NCBI RefSeq assembly: GCF_010111755.1
Contig: NC_088963.1
Span: 868,001 to 932,000 of the forward strand
Direction: 5' to 3'
From: Nakaseomyces glabratus
Lineage: Eukaryota; Ascomycota; Saccharomycetes; Saccharomycetales; Saccharomycetaceae
DNA: 64,000 nt
Shown piece after piece: positions 8,252-18,400 of this stretch. The notes beneath the pieces were generated by a model. The model was not told the DNA's origin. It saw only the letters and a list, made by a program, of their open reading frames with translations, and did no database searches. Position numbers and translations under genes: made by a program. Position 1 is the stretch's first letter. Every line of letters begins with the position of its first letter.

Positions 8252-10543
8252 ATGGAGGATAACAGCGAGCAAGCTAGTGTGTCGAGCCAGGCATCGATGA
8301 GGCCGTTGGTATCCGACAATGGCGACAGGGAAGCCGGTGCGGGTGTAGAAGTTAATATTGCTAATGACAATGACACCAGTGTTGGTGTAGATGGTGAGAA
8401 TGGGAATGAGGATGATGATCCTATTTTATCAAAGTATCACAATGCATGTCAGCGCGGTGATTTGGAAGTTGTGCGGGAGATGATTCATGGAGGTCAAGTC
8501 AATGTGTCATCAGATGCGGATCGTGAGGGTGTAACTGGGCTGCATTGGGCAGCTATCAATAATAGACTTAATGTTGTGGATTTTCTTGTACGTGAAGGTG
8601 CCAATGTTGAATCCAAAGCTGGCGCACTAGAGGCCACCCCGTTGCATTGGGCAGCTCGATACGGGTTTGTATATGTTGTGGACTATTTGCTACAGCATGG
8701 TGCCTCAGCCACAACCACTGACAAGCAAGGATTTAACCTACTTCATCTGTCAGTAAACAGTTCGAATATAATGCTCGTAGTCTATGTGTTATTCTTTGTT
8801 GTTAGTAAAGGGATTATCGATATAGATTACGTGGATCCAAAGGGTCGTACTGCTCTTTTGTGGGCTGCATATCAGGGTGACTCACTTACAGTAGCAGCTT
8901 TGATCAAGTTTAATGCTAGTGTTAAGATTGCTGATGAAGGTGGCTTTACACCACTACATTGGGGTACAGTGAAAGGCCAACCACATGTCTTGAAGTACTT
9001 AATTCAAGACGGTGCTGACTTTTTCCAGAAAACTAACGACAACAAGGATTGTTTTGTGATAGCAGAAGAAATGTCCAACACCCATTCATTCCAAGAAGCT
9101 TTAAGGCATAATAACTTTGACAAAAATGGTTATCCTATAAATAAGTTAGTGAAAAGAGATGATCATGCCAAGATAATTACATTTCTGATACCGTTACTAG
9201 TCTTAGGTTTTGCATTTTTTGGTTTCTCTCATTTACACATACTCTTTGCATTACCTGTAATAATTTTGTTGTTGCTTGCCTCCAACAAATTCATCAAATC
9301 ATTCCTATTACCTTCTTATGAAACGAAAGGTACTAACTCAGCATCTCTACTCAAGTCTCCATTGATAGCGGGAATATTATTTGGAAGCATTTTTTGGCTA
9401 GCATTTGTTTGGATATTAAGGATTTTACCTTACACATTTACCAAGAGACCTCTAGGAAATTTAACCTTTTGTGCCATATTGTGCTTTGTATGCTACTCCT
9501 TATTTCTGCTTGCATTTTCTGATCCTGGTCATATTGGGTCAGAGAATGATCATGAGAAAATACGTGAGACAATTTCAAATCTTCTTAAAGAAGGTAAATT
9601 TGACACAAGATCTTTCTGTTTGGAAACATGGGTGAGAAAACCATTGAGGAGCAAATACTCATATCTCAATGACGCACTTATTCTGAGATTCGACCATTAC
9701 TGTCCATGGATATATAACGATGTGGGTTTAAAGAACCATAAATTGTTCATCTTCTTCATTTTGGCACTTGAGCTGGGTATTTTTTCTTTTGTAAAAGTTT
9801 GTTTAAAGTACTTTGACGAATTAGACATGGATGGTGATTGTTTTATCCTTGGTGATGACGACCTGTGTTCTGGTTTGATTGGAGACCGCTTCACATTTTT
9901 GATTATGACATGGGCTTGCATCCAGGCTGTATGGATATTCAGTCTTGTGATTGTACAATTGTTTCAAATCACTAAAGGACTTACGAATTCTGAACTAAAT
10001 GCTTTAATTAGGGAAGGCAGAAGGGTAGATATCGATTCTCAGACACATAACGAGTTTTTTAACACTGTCCCTGAAGGTTTTATTAACAATAAAGATACCG
10101 AGGAAGAAGCTGCACCTCCAGTAAGGAACAACACGAATGAAAGAATATCAACAACCTTTTCTGGCAATTTACCCAAGCCTAGAACATGCATGGGTATGAT
10201 ATGTGCTGTAACAGGCTTGCATCAATGTGTAGCTATAATTAAAGACACTTTCGGAATAGCAAGGCATGGTAGTTCTCGGTCAACAAATACAAGGTCTTTA
10301 TTGTCATCAATATCTACTGACTATGGCTGGAGAAGAAACTGGTGTGATTTTTGGCTATTAAGTGATACTAACACACCTCTATGGAAGAGAATATTTTTTT
10401 CCCCACCATCAACCAAGGCATTACTAAACGGTAAGGAAGCCGATTATGCTACTTTATATGAAGTGCCTAATAAGAATCACGGTTCTGTGTCCCAATTACA
10501 GGAATTACAGGACCCTCTATCTGAAATAGATGATATGGTGTAG
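8252..10543 (+). CDS. AKR1: Ankyrin-repeat DHHC-type palmitoyltransferase Akr1
   Basis: S-acyltransferase of the Golgi membrane; S. cerevisiae Akr1 palmitoylates Yck1/Yck2 and others and dampens pheromone signalling. The first ATG is at 8252, giving 763 residues (S. cerevisiae 764); the frame runs 10 codons further up only through a GTG. Residues 60-257 are six ankyrin repeats (TGLHWAAINNRLNVVDFLV, TPLHWAARYGFVYVVDYLL and others). Hydrophobic segments lie near 309-345, 372-395, 404-430, 498-520 and 547-570. The catalytic motif is DHYC at 481-484, the Tyr variant that also occurs in S. cerevisiae Akr1, within FDHYCPWIYNDVGLKNHK. S. cerevisiae has DIN7 next to AKR1 (YDR263C); it is missing here. 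Confidence 0.96.
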   Translation: MEDNSEQASVSSQASMRPLVSDNGDREAGAGVEVNIANDNDTSVGVDGENGNEDDDPILSKYHNACQRGDLEVVREMIHGGQVNVSSDADREGVTGLHWAAINNRLNVVDFLVREGANVESKAGALEATPLHWAARYGFVYVVDYLLQHGASATTTDKQGFNLLHLSVNSSNIMLVVYVLFFVVSKGIIDIDYVDPKGRTALLWAAYQGDSLTVAALIKFNASVKIADEGGFTPLHWGTVKGQPHVLKYLIQDGADFFQKTNDNKDCFVIAEEMSNTHSFQEALRHNNFDKNGYPINKLVKRDDHAKIITFLIPLLVLGFAFFGFSHLHILFALPVIILLLLASNKFIKSFLLPSYETKGTNSASLLKSPLIAGILFGSIFWLAFVWILRILPYTFTKRPLGNLTFCAILCFVCYSLFLLAFSDPGHIGSENDHEKIRETISNLLKEGKFDTRSFCLETWVRKPLRSKYSYLNDALILRFDHYCPWIYNDVGLKNHKLFIFFILALELGIFSFVKVCLKYFDELDMDGDCFILGDDDLCSGLIGDRFTFLIMTWACIQAVWIFSLVIVQLFQITKGLTNSELNALIREGRRVDIDSQTHNEFFNTVPEGFINNKDTEEEAAPPVRNNTNERISTTFSGNLPKPRTCMGMICAVTGLHQCVAIIKDTFGIARHGSSRSTNTRSLLSSISTDYGWRRNWCDFWLLSDTNTPLWKRIFFSPPSTKALLNGKEADYATLYEVPNKNHGSVSQLQELQDPLSEIDDMV

Positions 10544-10804
10544 TTTAGTTTCTAAATTTAATAATTCCTAAATTTACTCTCAACTAGATCATATTTTTAT
10601 AGAATCTAACTCTGATTTTGATATTTTCAAAGCTTTTGAAACAAATACAAAAACATACAAACCACTACATACACGTACTGATACTGCTTGAACGAATATT
10701 TTATTATTGGATTTGTAGTCATTTCTAGCCATACACAAAAAAAAGAAACAATAAAAAGGAATATGAAACTCATAAAATAAAAAAGTTTGAAATAGAAAGA
10801 GAGA

Positions 10805-11566
10805 TCAAGCACCAGGCCTGGACAACGTGGCATCAATCACCAGGATGACACCATTTTTGGTGGAATAAATGTTCTGAACATCGTGAAATACTTCGTCAAC
10901 AACTGACGCAACACAGTATTTCTCCCCCTCTCTCTTTAGCAAGACGTCACCGCCTTTACCATTTGAATGTTGCATGCTGTACTGTTTACTCTGTAAGAGA
11001 ACAGTGCCATCTTTCGAAGTCTTGGTATCTTTCTGATATGCCACGACATGGGATCTCACAAAGTTTACGATATTGTTGTGAATGGCATTATCGATATCCC
11101 TCTCAGAAGAGCCAGCTTGCTCCATGGTATCTATGTCCATGGGGAACTGCCATGGTTTCTTAGCCAGAGCAGTGATAGCAGCATTGGTAGGTGCTATCAC
11201 TATCAGATCACTCTCGGGATCTCTGAACATGTCGTAACTTTTCTCATCGTTACGAGAATACGAAGCAAAAATATCTAGCTCCGTCAGCACTGATATCTGA
11301 GAGTCCAAATATATGTCCGGCACATCGATGGTGCGGTGAATCGGCCTATTACTGAAATATACCCCCAGGTCAACTGGAGGATGCATCTCTAAATCACGTT
11401 TCTGCAACAATCGACTCTCCTCACCGTCTAACACACCGCCACGATACTCCTCTGGAGCCAACCTCCTATGCAACTTACCGTTCTCATCCCGAAACGTAAT
11501 CATCTCAACAATATTCTTCGCAGCCACCAGTGCTACGGGCACTAAAACGTACTTGAGCGCAACCAT
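10805..11566 (-). CDS. Vacuolar fasciclin (FAS1)-domain protein, YDR262W-like
   Basis: A 253-residue protein syntenic with S. cerevisiae YDR262W (about 272 residues), a vacuole-localised protein of unknown function. The N-terminus (MVALKYVLVPVALVAAKNIV) is hydrophobic and could be a signal peptide or anchor. The rest reads as one fasciclin-like domain: LTELDIFASYSRNDEKSYDMF, then DLIVIAPTNAAITALAKKPW, which resembles the FAS1 H1 box, and a terminal segment GVILVIDATLSRP resembling the H2 box. Fasciclin domains usually mediate adhesion or protein contacts; no enzymatic role is suggested. It is divergent from EXG2 across about 1 kb. The family call rests on the boxes and on position. Confidence 0.8.
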   Translation of the reverse strand: MVALKYVLVPVALVAAKNIVEMITFRDENGKLHRRLAPEEYRGGVLDGEESRLLQKRDLEMHPPVDLGVYFSNRPIHRTIDVPDIYLDSQISVLTELDIFASYSRNDEKSYDMFRDPESDLIVIAPTNAAITALAKKPWQFPMDIDTMEQAGSSERDIDNAIHNNIVNFVRSHVVAYQKDTKTSKDGTVLLQSKQYSMQHSNGKGGDVLLKREGEKYCVASVVDEVFHDVQNIYSTKNGVILVIDATLSRPGA

Positions 11567-12621
11567 TTTGTTTCTGCTTAGGCAAAAGAAGAAGATTTTA
11601 TAAAACTTTAAACAACAAACCTTCGCAGCGACTATATATATATTATACTACCTGCTAAAGGGCCAATGAACTGTTCTAAGTTTACATCTTGAAGAAACAC
11701 ACTAAGTTAAGAACAAGCCCTTTCCTTATACATGAGGGTTACAGCTTTTCTTGCGAACCACTTTAGTAACATTAAAAACGACTAACACATGTCGTCGTAG
11801 ACACGTATATAGACACGTATAATGTTATATAATCATATGACTTGGATGTATAGAACGATAAAGTATTTGCCGTTACTTTAGCGGTAACTCTGGATTCTCC
11901 ATTTTACAAAACTAATGGGTGTGGGCGTCTAAACAGTTTGAGTAGTACTATGACTGATGGATATCTAGTTATATGTATGAAAACCTAGCTCTACAAATAA
12001 CTGAGTATTTATTGTTTGATGGGATCAACTATCTAAAAGAAGTAGCCACTGCTGCGAAGCATGTGCAATATCTGGATACGGAATGAGCCTGGGATTTCCC
12101 GCACCAGAGATCTACGTGGTTTAATTAGTAAGTTTTGTTAACATTTCTATTTCAAATCTCTACTTATTTTGCTACTCTCCTCCAGTTTTCAGGAAATGTG
12201 TATCTTTGGTTACTTTTGTGCTGTGAGTTGCCAACTTCTATGCCGAAGAATGTGATTTGCATGGAACACGAAATTTCGCGTTCCATGCCTCTGGCTAAAC
12301 GATTTACCTTACTGGTAAACAAAGGTTCCTTTTCAATAAAGTGACAAATTCAAGACAAAAAAAACAAAAAATCAAAATTGAAGGCCACTACGTGATCTGT
12401 TGCCAAGGCCTATTTTTATGCTAAATTGAGAACTAGAAATAAAAACGTCACTTTCTTAATGAGTTGGAAAAAAAATTGAACTAGTATCATTTTAAAATAC
12501 TTTTAAATCCTGAATGCAAACTTGCATTATATTTTGTTATAACAAAGAAAGAGTAGTTATATTTTCTCGCTAATTACTCAATTACCACACTAACAACATC
12601 AACATCTAAACTGACTAAAAA
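11567..12621. promoter_or_regulatory. YDR262W-like / EXG2 divergent intergenic region
   Basis: A 1,055-bp divergent region without a convincing gene. A 12-bp exact tandem repeat (TAGACACGTATA twice) lies at 11798-11821 and a TA-rich stretch near 11631-11650 could serve as TATA for the minus-strand gene. Open frames here are short and have no recognisable protein features. Confidence 0.5.
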
Positions 12622-14331
12622 ATGCTGCATTTATTTGTGGTAATATTCTTAGCACTCGGCGTGTTGGGATATGATAACTCAGGTTTGACAACAGATGAAT
12701 TGCAAAGTCTGCAGAAGAGATTCCAGGATTATTACAACGATGGCGAAGTGCAAGTGAAAGGTATCACGATCGGAGGCTGGCTGGTTACTGAGCCTTACAT
12801 TACACCTTCATTATATGAAACAGCATTTACCCATGTGAATAAAACTCTAAATGGTACCAACAGCACCACTTTTCAAAATAGCACGTTTGGTAATTACTCA
12901 ATTGTCGATGAATATACGCTGTGTAAGGAGTTGGGCTATCAGAATGCACTTACATTGCTGAAAGATCACTACGAGACTTTTATCACAGAGGATGATTTTG
13001 CACAGATTAAGGAAAATGGTTTCAACCTCGTGCGGTTACCTATAGGTTATTGGGCTTGGAAGAAAAACTCCAACGATACAAGCAGGTACAATTATGTTGG
13101 TAACATTAGCTATGATGATCCATACGTAAGCGAAGGATTACAACTGCAATACCTACTGAAAGCGATTGATTGGGCCAGCAAATACGAGTTAAATGTTTGG
13201 ATTGACCTTCATGGTGCTCCTGGTTCACAAAATGGTTTTGATAACTCAGGACAGAGAATATTGTATGACGACCTGGGATGGCTGCACGCAGACAAGACGA
13301 AACCATTAACCCTTGCAATCTGGAAAGACATGTTTGAGAAATTTGTAAGGACAAATAATTACAATGGATATAATACTTCCTCTGTGGTTGGTCTAGAAAT
13401 AATGAACGAGCCCCTGGGCCCAAAGATCGGTATGCGTAACATTGCCCAATCTTACTATGAGGCCTTTGACATGTTCAAGACGGCAGAAGCTGAGAATAAT
13501 AATCCACAAAATGACAATTTGACATTTGTAATCCATGACGCTTTCCAATCTATTGGTTACTGGAACTTACACTTGAATCCAGATTATAGAAATGTCTCAA
13601 ATCAATACTACAATTTGACTAATGTTACATATAATTCACAGTCGGTGTTGGTCGACCACCATCATTATGAAGTTTTTACTGACTTCCAATTAAAAAACAA
13701 TCAATATAATAGAATAATGGATATCATCAACTATGGTGACTCTATTTCCAAAGAACTAGACTTCCATCCGGCTGTAGTTGGCGAATGGTCTGGTGCTATC
13801 ACCGATTGTGCAAGATGGGTCAATGGTATTGGTATTGGGGCAAGATACGATGGCTCCTACTACAAGACTACTGCTTTTCAATCCGATAGTCCACCAAACG
13901 GTACATGTATATCGCAAAATGATATCAGCACCTGGTCCGAAAGCTACAAGACTCGAGTCAGACAATTTATCGAGGCTCAATTGGCGACATACTCCGCAAA
14001 AACCACAGGTTGGATATTTTGGAATTGGAAAACAGAGAATGCCGCTGAGTGGGATTATCTAAAATTGAAGGAAAATAACCTATTTCCTCAGCCATTCGAT
14101 AACTTTACATACTTCAATAAGGATGGCCAAATCAATAGCTCATTCTCTACCTCGTTGTCAATAGAAGCCTTTGGAAGCCCTACAAGCTCTAGAGTGTCTT
14201 CAACAAAACACAAAAACTTTGCCATCTCTACCAAGATGAGAACTTCAATAACTGGATCATCCAACAACAACACATGGATGTACTTCCTTAGTGCTGCCCT
14301 AGGTATGCTCGCTGTTTGCTGTGTGATGTAG
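12622..14331 (+). CDS. EXG2: GPI-anchored exo-1,3-beta-glucanase Exg2 (GH5)
   Basis: A 569-residue cell-wall glycoside hydrolase family 5 enzyme acting on beta-1,3-glucan (S. cerevisiae Exg2 is 562). The N-terminal hydrophobic stretch MLHLFVVIFLALGVLG is a signal peptide. The catalytic pair is visible: acid/base E263 in IMNEP and nucleophile E388 in VGEWSGA. WIDLHGAPGSQNG and GWIFWNWKTE are conserved GH5 elements. Many N-x-S/T sequons fit a secreted glycoprotein. The C-terminus ends in a Ser/Asn-rich region and the hydrophobic tail NTWMYFLSAALGMLAVCCVM, a GPI-attachment signal. The neighbours YDR262W-like and SWM1 match chromosome IV order in S. cerevisiae. The family and the GPI form are both clear. 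Confidence 0.96.
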   Translation: MLHLFVVIFLALGVLGYDNSGLTTDELQSLQKRFQDYYNDGEVQVKGITIGGWLVTEPYITPSLYETAFTHVNKTLNGTNSTTFQNSTFGNYSIVDEYTLCKELGYQNALTLLKDHYETFITEDDFAQIKENGFNLVRLPIGYWAWKKNSNDTSRYNYVGNISYDDPYVSEGLQLQYLLKAIDWASKYELNVWIDLHGAPGSQNGFDNSGQRILYDDLGWLHADKTKPLTLAIWKDMFEKFVRTNNYNGYNTSSVVGLEIMNEPLGPKIGMRNIAQSYYEAFDMFKTAEAENNNPQNDNLTFVIHDAFQSIGYWNLHLNPDYRNVSNQYYNLTNVTYNSQSVLVDHHHYEVFTDFQLKNNQYNRIMDIINYGDSISKELDFHPAVVGEWSGAITDCARWVNGIGIGARYDGSYYKTTAFQSDSPPNGTCISQNDISTWSESYKTRVRQFIEAQLATYSAKTTGWIFWNWKTENAAEWDYLKLKENNLFPQPFDNFTYFNKDGQINSSFSTSLSIEAFGSPTSSRVSSTKHKNFAISTKMRTSITGSSNNNTWMYFLSAALGMLAVCCVM

Positions 14332-15029
14332 GTCATAAATCTTCTAGCATACAGAGATAATACTGATCCCTGGCAGCATACCTAACACTTACAAGTAGGA
14401 TAATTACTAAATACTCGTTTCAGTTTTTTTTGGTTTACTCAAAACACCCCAAAACAACATTTGTAAAAGCTGAACCTATGTATGAAAACATTTATAGACT
14501 ACAAATCCTTCAGTTAGTAATTAACACTAAAACTCTAATCCAGAAATATAATTAGCTATGAAGCCAAAACGGATGACAACATATCTACTAGTGTGCCAAG
14601 TTTACAATAGCTCGTAGTCTATACTACTTCACAAAAATGTACGTGATACACGACACAAAGTAGTAGACTGCGAGTTTCTCTGACGGGCGATCAGAGAGAT
14701 AGTGAATGTTCTTGGAACTGACAGTGCGCTGCTAACAAGTTCTTGTTTGAATCTTAGACCTCATCGATTCCAGCGGGTCGTTACACTCACATTCGGAGGT
14801 CAATTGCATGTGATATATCTGCGTCCATAGCGGTTGCTAGATTAACCTTGTTTTTATCTGCATTTTGAACATCTTTTTAGCCAGGTACATATCAAAAAGT
14901 TATAAATTCATATAATTACTATCAAATTATCTGCCTGCCAGCTGGGAACTATCATCTTCACCACTTTTTTTTTATTGAAATTACCTTAACAGAGAACTTC
15001 AAGCATTGAGTTTATCTAATTTACTGACA
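14332..15029. other. EXG2-SWM1 intergenic region with inverted repeats
   Basis: A 698-bp tandem intergenic region. It holds an imperfect inverted repeat, arms 14611-14629 and 14658-14674 (one mismatch and a 2-nt bulge), followed immediately by a second small perfect hairpin, arms 14677-14683 and 14691-14697 with a 7-nt loop. In S. cerevisiae this interval contains Ty elements and tRNAs; none is visible here. Confidence 0.5.
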
Positions 15030-15440
15030 ATGACGTACAATAACTCACACTTCAACTACCACCATCTAAACAGATCACACTATGTACTCTATTCAGAGTG
15101 GAACAAGGATGAATTTCCAAATCCGACTCGAACCGCCCTGGGATCTAGACTCGAGGGCCCAAGCAAAGATTCTGCTAATCCCAATGACTTGAAGATAGAC
15201 GACGAATACTGGGATAATTATTTGGAAGAGGAGGATTATCAGCTGTTCAAGAATGCGAAATTGGAGAGTAACGGCGTAGTGACATTTACAATTGCAAACC
15301 TCTCACTACCATTACCATCACAGAACACTGCATTGGAGGTGCATAATGAGGAGAGCTCTACGTTAACGGGGTCGATATTTGTTAGAGATGGCAGAGTAAT
15401 TGCGAAAGCTAAGCATAGGCAACTGACGGGCGGGCTCTAA
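15030..15440 (+). CDS. SWM1: Anaphase-promoting complex subunit Swm1/Apc13
   Basis: A 136-residue protein syntenic with S. cerevisiae SWM1 (YDR260C, 170 residues), a small subunit that stabilises the anaphase-promoting complex and is needed for spore-wall maturation. I take the first ATG (15030); the frame extends 8 codons upstream from a TTG. The N-terminal part (YVLYSEWNKDEFPNPTRTALGSR) and the acidic-aromatic element WDNYLEEEDYQLF fit the Apc13 pattern in which a short acidic aromatic segment follows a disordered N-terminus. The C-terminus is polar and ends in a basic stretch (AKAKHRQL). Identity rests on position and weak similarity, so somewhat less certain than its neighbours. Confidence 0.8.
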   Translation: MTYNNSHFNYHHLNRSHYVLYSEWNKDEFPNPTRTALGSRLEGPSKDSANPNDLKIDDEYWDNYLEEEDYQLFKNAKLESNGVVTFTIANLSLPLPSQNTALEVHNEESSTLTGSIFVRDGRVIAKAKHRQLTGGL

Positions 15441-18400
15441 GATCATTGCATTCAATTTGTTGCTTTGACAATATGATTGACCGTGATCTTGGAAGTACTC
15501 AATGATGATGTCATCACTTTATAGTTCTGGAACACATACTCTGATATTCCCAGCCCATGATATAGCTGACATTCTAAGACTAAGATATGTAGAGAACTTT
15601 GTGAATTTAAGAGAAAGGGATTTACAAGGACGTTTGCATCTCAAAATTCCGATGAACTAGTTCCTGATATTGATCTTAGCTGGCCTATCGGTATTATACT
15701 ATCACGGTGCTAAAATTAACATTGTAGATCGATTAAGCTGGAACCAATTATGTATGCCTTACGCAAGCATTAGGGGAAAACAACTAATGAAGCCTACACT
15801 GGAGTTAATGACTTGTAAATCCCATCAACTCTTTATGCCATATGCCTTCATAGTGCAACACGTTTTTTTTCTGTGAACATCTTGCCATGACAGGGCGTGA
15901 CCTCAGAAAAAACTAACGCATTAGAAGGACAAATGATTTCTATATGAGGACATGGTGCTAGTTCTGGACTACCACGATTGGTCTAAGCTAACGGAAACAA
16001 TATACATTAGTAAAACGATTATTTTCTCACACCTCTTAATGAGGCTCAAATGTATGGACTTGTTAGTAATCAAGAAATCAAAATACTATCAACCATTGGA
16101 GCGCCGTATTTCAACATGAGCTTCAGCCCGCCGCATTAAAGTGCGAAAATCATCACATGAAAAATGCCGTCGATGAAGGTTGCTCGTACTAGCCGAGACG
16201 CATATTAAAAGAAAAAGAGCATTCTATCCAAAACACTTGCCTACCTGGTAATTGGTGTGTAAACGGTAAATCACCACTTGTTATATCATAAGGATGTCAT
16301 TATCGAGTTTTGCCTCTTAGAGAAACAACGGTCGCTTATTTCAGACTTTCTCACAGGCTTGAAAAACTGAGATACTATTGATTCTATTGGTTCCCTTTTC
16401 GCCGTGCATTTCAAGAGGAGGTCTATAAGGAATTCTTTGTTCGGAAAAACCAATGCCTTAATAACATCATAGGCAACCACTCTAACACAGCAAGCATCGA
16501 CTCTAACCAAAGGACCCTACCCAGTCCACATATCTTTTCTTTTTCAATAAATTTTTTTGTTGATTTCTAATACAATGTTAATATTATCACTTAATTATAC
16601 AATCACTTTTCTTTTCAGCTGGGCATGTGAGGAAGCAGGTAGGACGTTTTCCCTTGGCTCGCTCTTGACAAGCTACAACAAAGCACTATAGCATTTGTAA
16701 TCACAGATCCGCGAGGCTTATACCGACACGCTCCTAACAACCGCTAGTGCTGCCCCACATAGTACTACGAAAGCGATGTCTGATCCTTTTATTCGGTGCT
16801 ATTTTAGCTATAGTGTATGGTAATAAATAAAACCATTTCTCCTCTCTTCGTCAACTACTCGTTTGCATCTGGAAACACTTTCTCAGCAGCTGCCTATCTT
16901 TTCAAGAAATGAATGGTCAAGATGATTACGTCAAGTAGACGTCTGACAAAAGAAAAGGTAGTGGATAGGGTTATCCTCTTGCGAATGCTCCCTCCCTTGT
17001 CCCCCCCATTCAGCGAGTTGTTTCATTGAAGCATTTTCACACTGTTACTACTGTTGTTCTCAAAGTTCACACGTTACCACCTCGTAATTGTGCAAATATA
17101 TCTGGGGTGAGCAAAGGGAGGGGTTATCAATTCAAAAAAGAAATGTTGCTACAACATGCCACGAGAAAATAAATAGTTAGTTTTTGTAGCTAATTGGTTA
17201 TTCAAGGGTTGTTCAGTATATGAGGTATGAGGTATTATTACAGCAAAAACTACAATACCAGTTGTTTGTTGAGTGCTCTTAGACGTTTCCTGTTGAAACA
17301 TGCCCTCCACCATCTACTTCAATAAAATAGCGAAAATCGCATTTTCTATTGAAATGGAAAAATTTTTTTTTTTTACTCAATTTAATAGCAAAGGAAGAAC
17401 ACTCTTGTCAAGCTCACACGGAAAAGGAAAAAAAGCATGTATGAAGTTTTTCCTAATTAGTGCAAAAGCCCTCAGTCAATTACATTTCCCCCTTCATTCT
17501 CCTCTACAAGGTTGAAGTAACTTAACTCTCATCCGAGGAGAGACTTTTACTAAGAAGAAAATTAGTTTAGATTGGGTCAACCGTGAATATTCCGTTATAA
17601 AAAAGATTATGGATGATGAAATTTCTTTTTAATTTTCTGATGCTTAGAAATTTGAGCAAGATCAAATTTGCCACTAGAACTGGAAGTAAAACCCAATGGT
17701 CTTGTTTGCTTGTTTCGTTTGTTTTTTTTTAGAGAAAGGTCTCAATTGTATGATATTTTCTTTGTTTTGGCATCTTGCACTTGTGGCAGGCCCAAGATAA
17801 AAAAAAGCGACCCACAGACAATTCGCACAGCAAGAAAAGAAAAGAATTGCCACTATGGGAGGATCAGCTTTGCTGTACAGGATGGTAGGCTCGTCCCAAA
17901 CTTTTCACAAGCAAAAGAAAAATGTCCTGGCAGTGAAAGATAACAATACGAGATGAGTGGACCAAACCTATACTGTCTTGTCTTAACTGAAATTTTGAAG
18001 CTTCAGCTAACAAAATAAATTGTGCTCTTGGTATTTTACTGAATATGAACAGCTTTGGGACAGGAAAGGAAAAAAAAGAAATTAACTTTTAAACTTAATT
18101 TTTAAGTTCCGAAGTGAATTAAGAGCAAGAAGGCTATTAGCTAATTATATCTAGAGGGCGAAGGGGGGGGGAGGTGAACAAAACAAAAACTATCTACGAC
18201 CTGAACAAGAACAAAGAAGAATAGCGGAACTGTCTGACCACATTTTCCCAATTGATCCAACAATTAAAGGGAATGAGACTAGTGAAAAGAGACAAAGACC
18301 ACACCTTAGAGAAGTTGAAATTAGGCATGCACTACATATAGTGCGTTTTAGATATTTTCCGCTAATGTGGGAGTACATTTTGGAGGAAGGAAAGACTTGT

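Noticed and set aside
16149..16160. CDEI-like ATCACATG as a possible centromere
   Set aside because: No CDEIII core (TTTCCGAA context) at the right distance and no AT-rich CDEII; the TTCCGAAA at 41636 has no CDEI partner.
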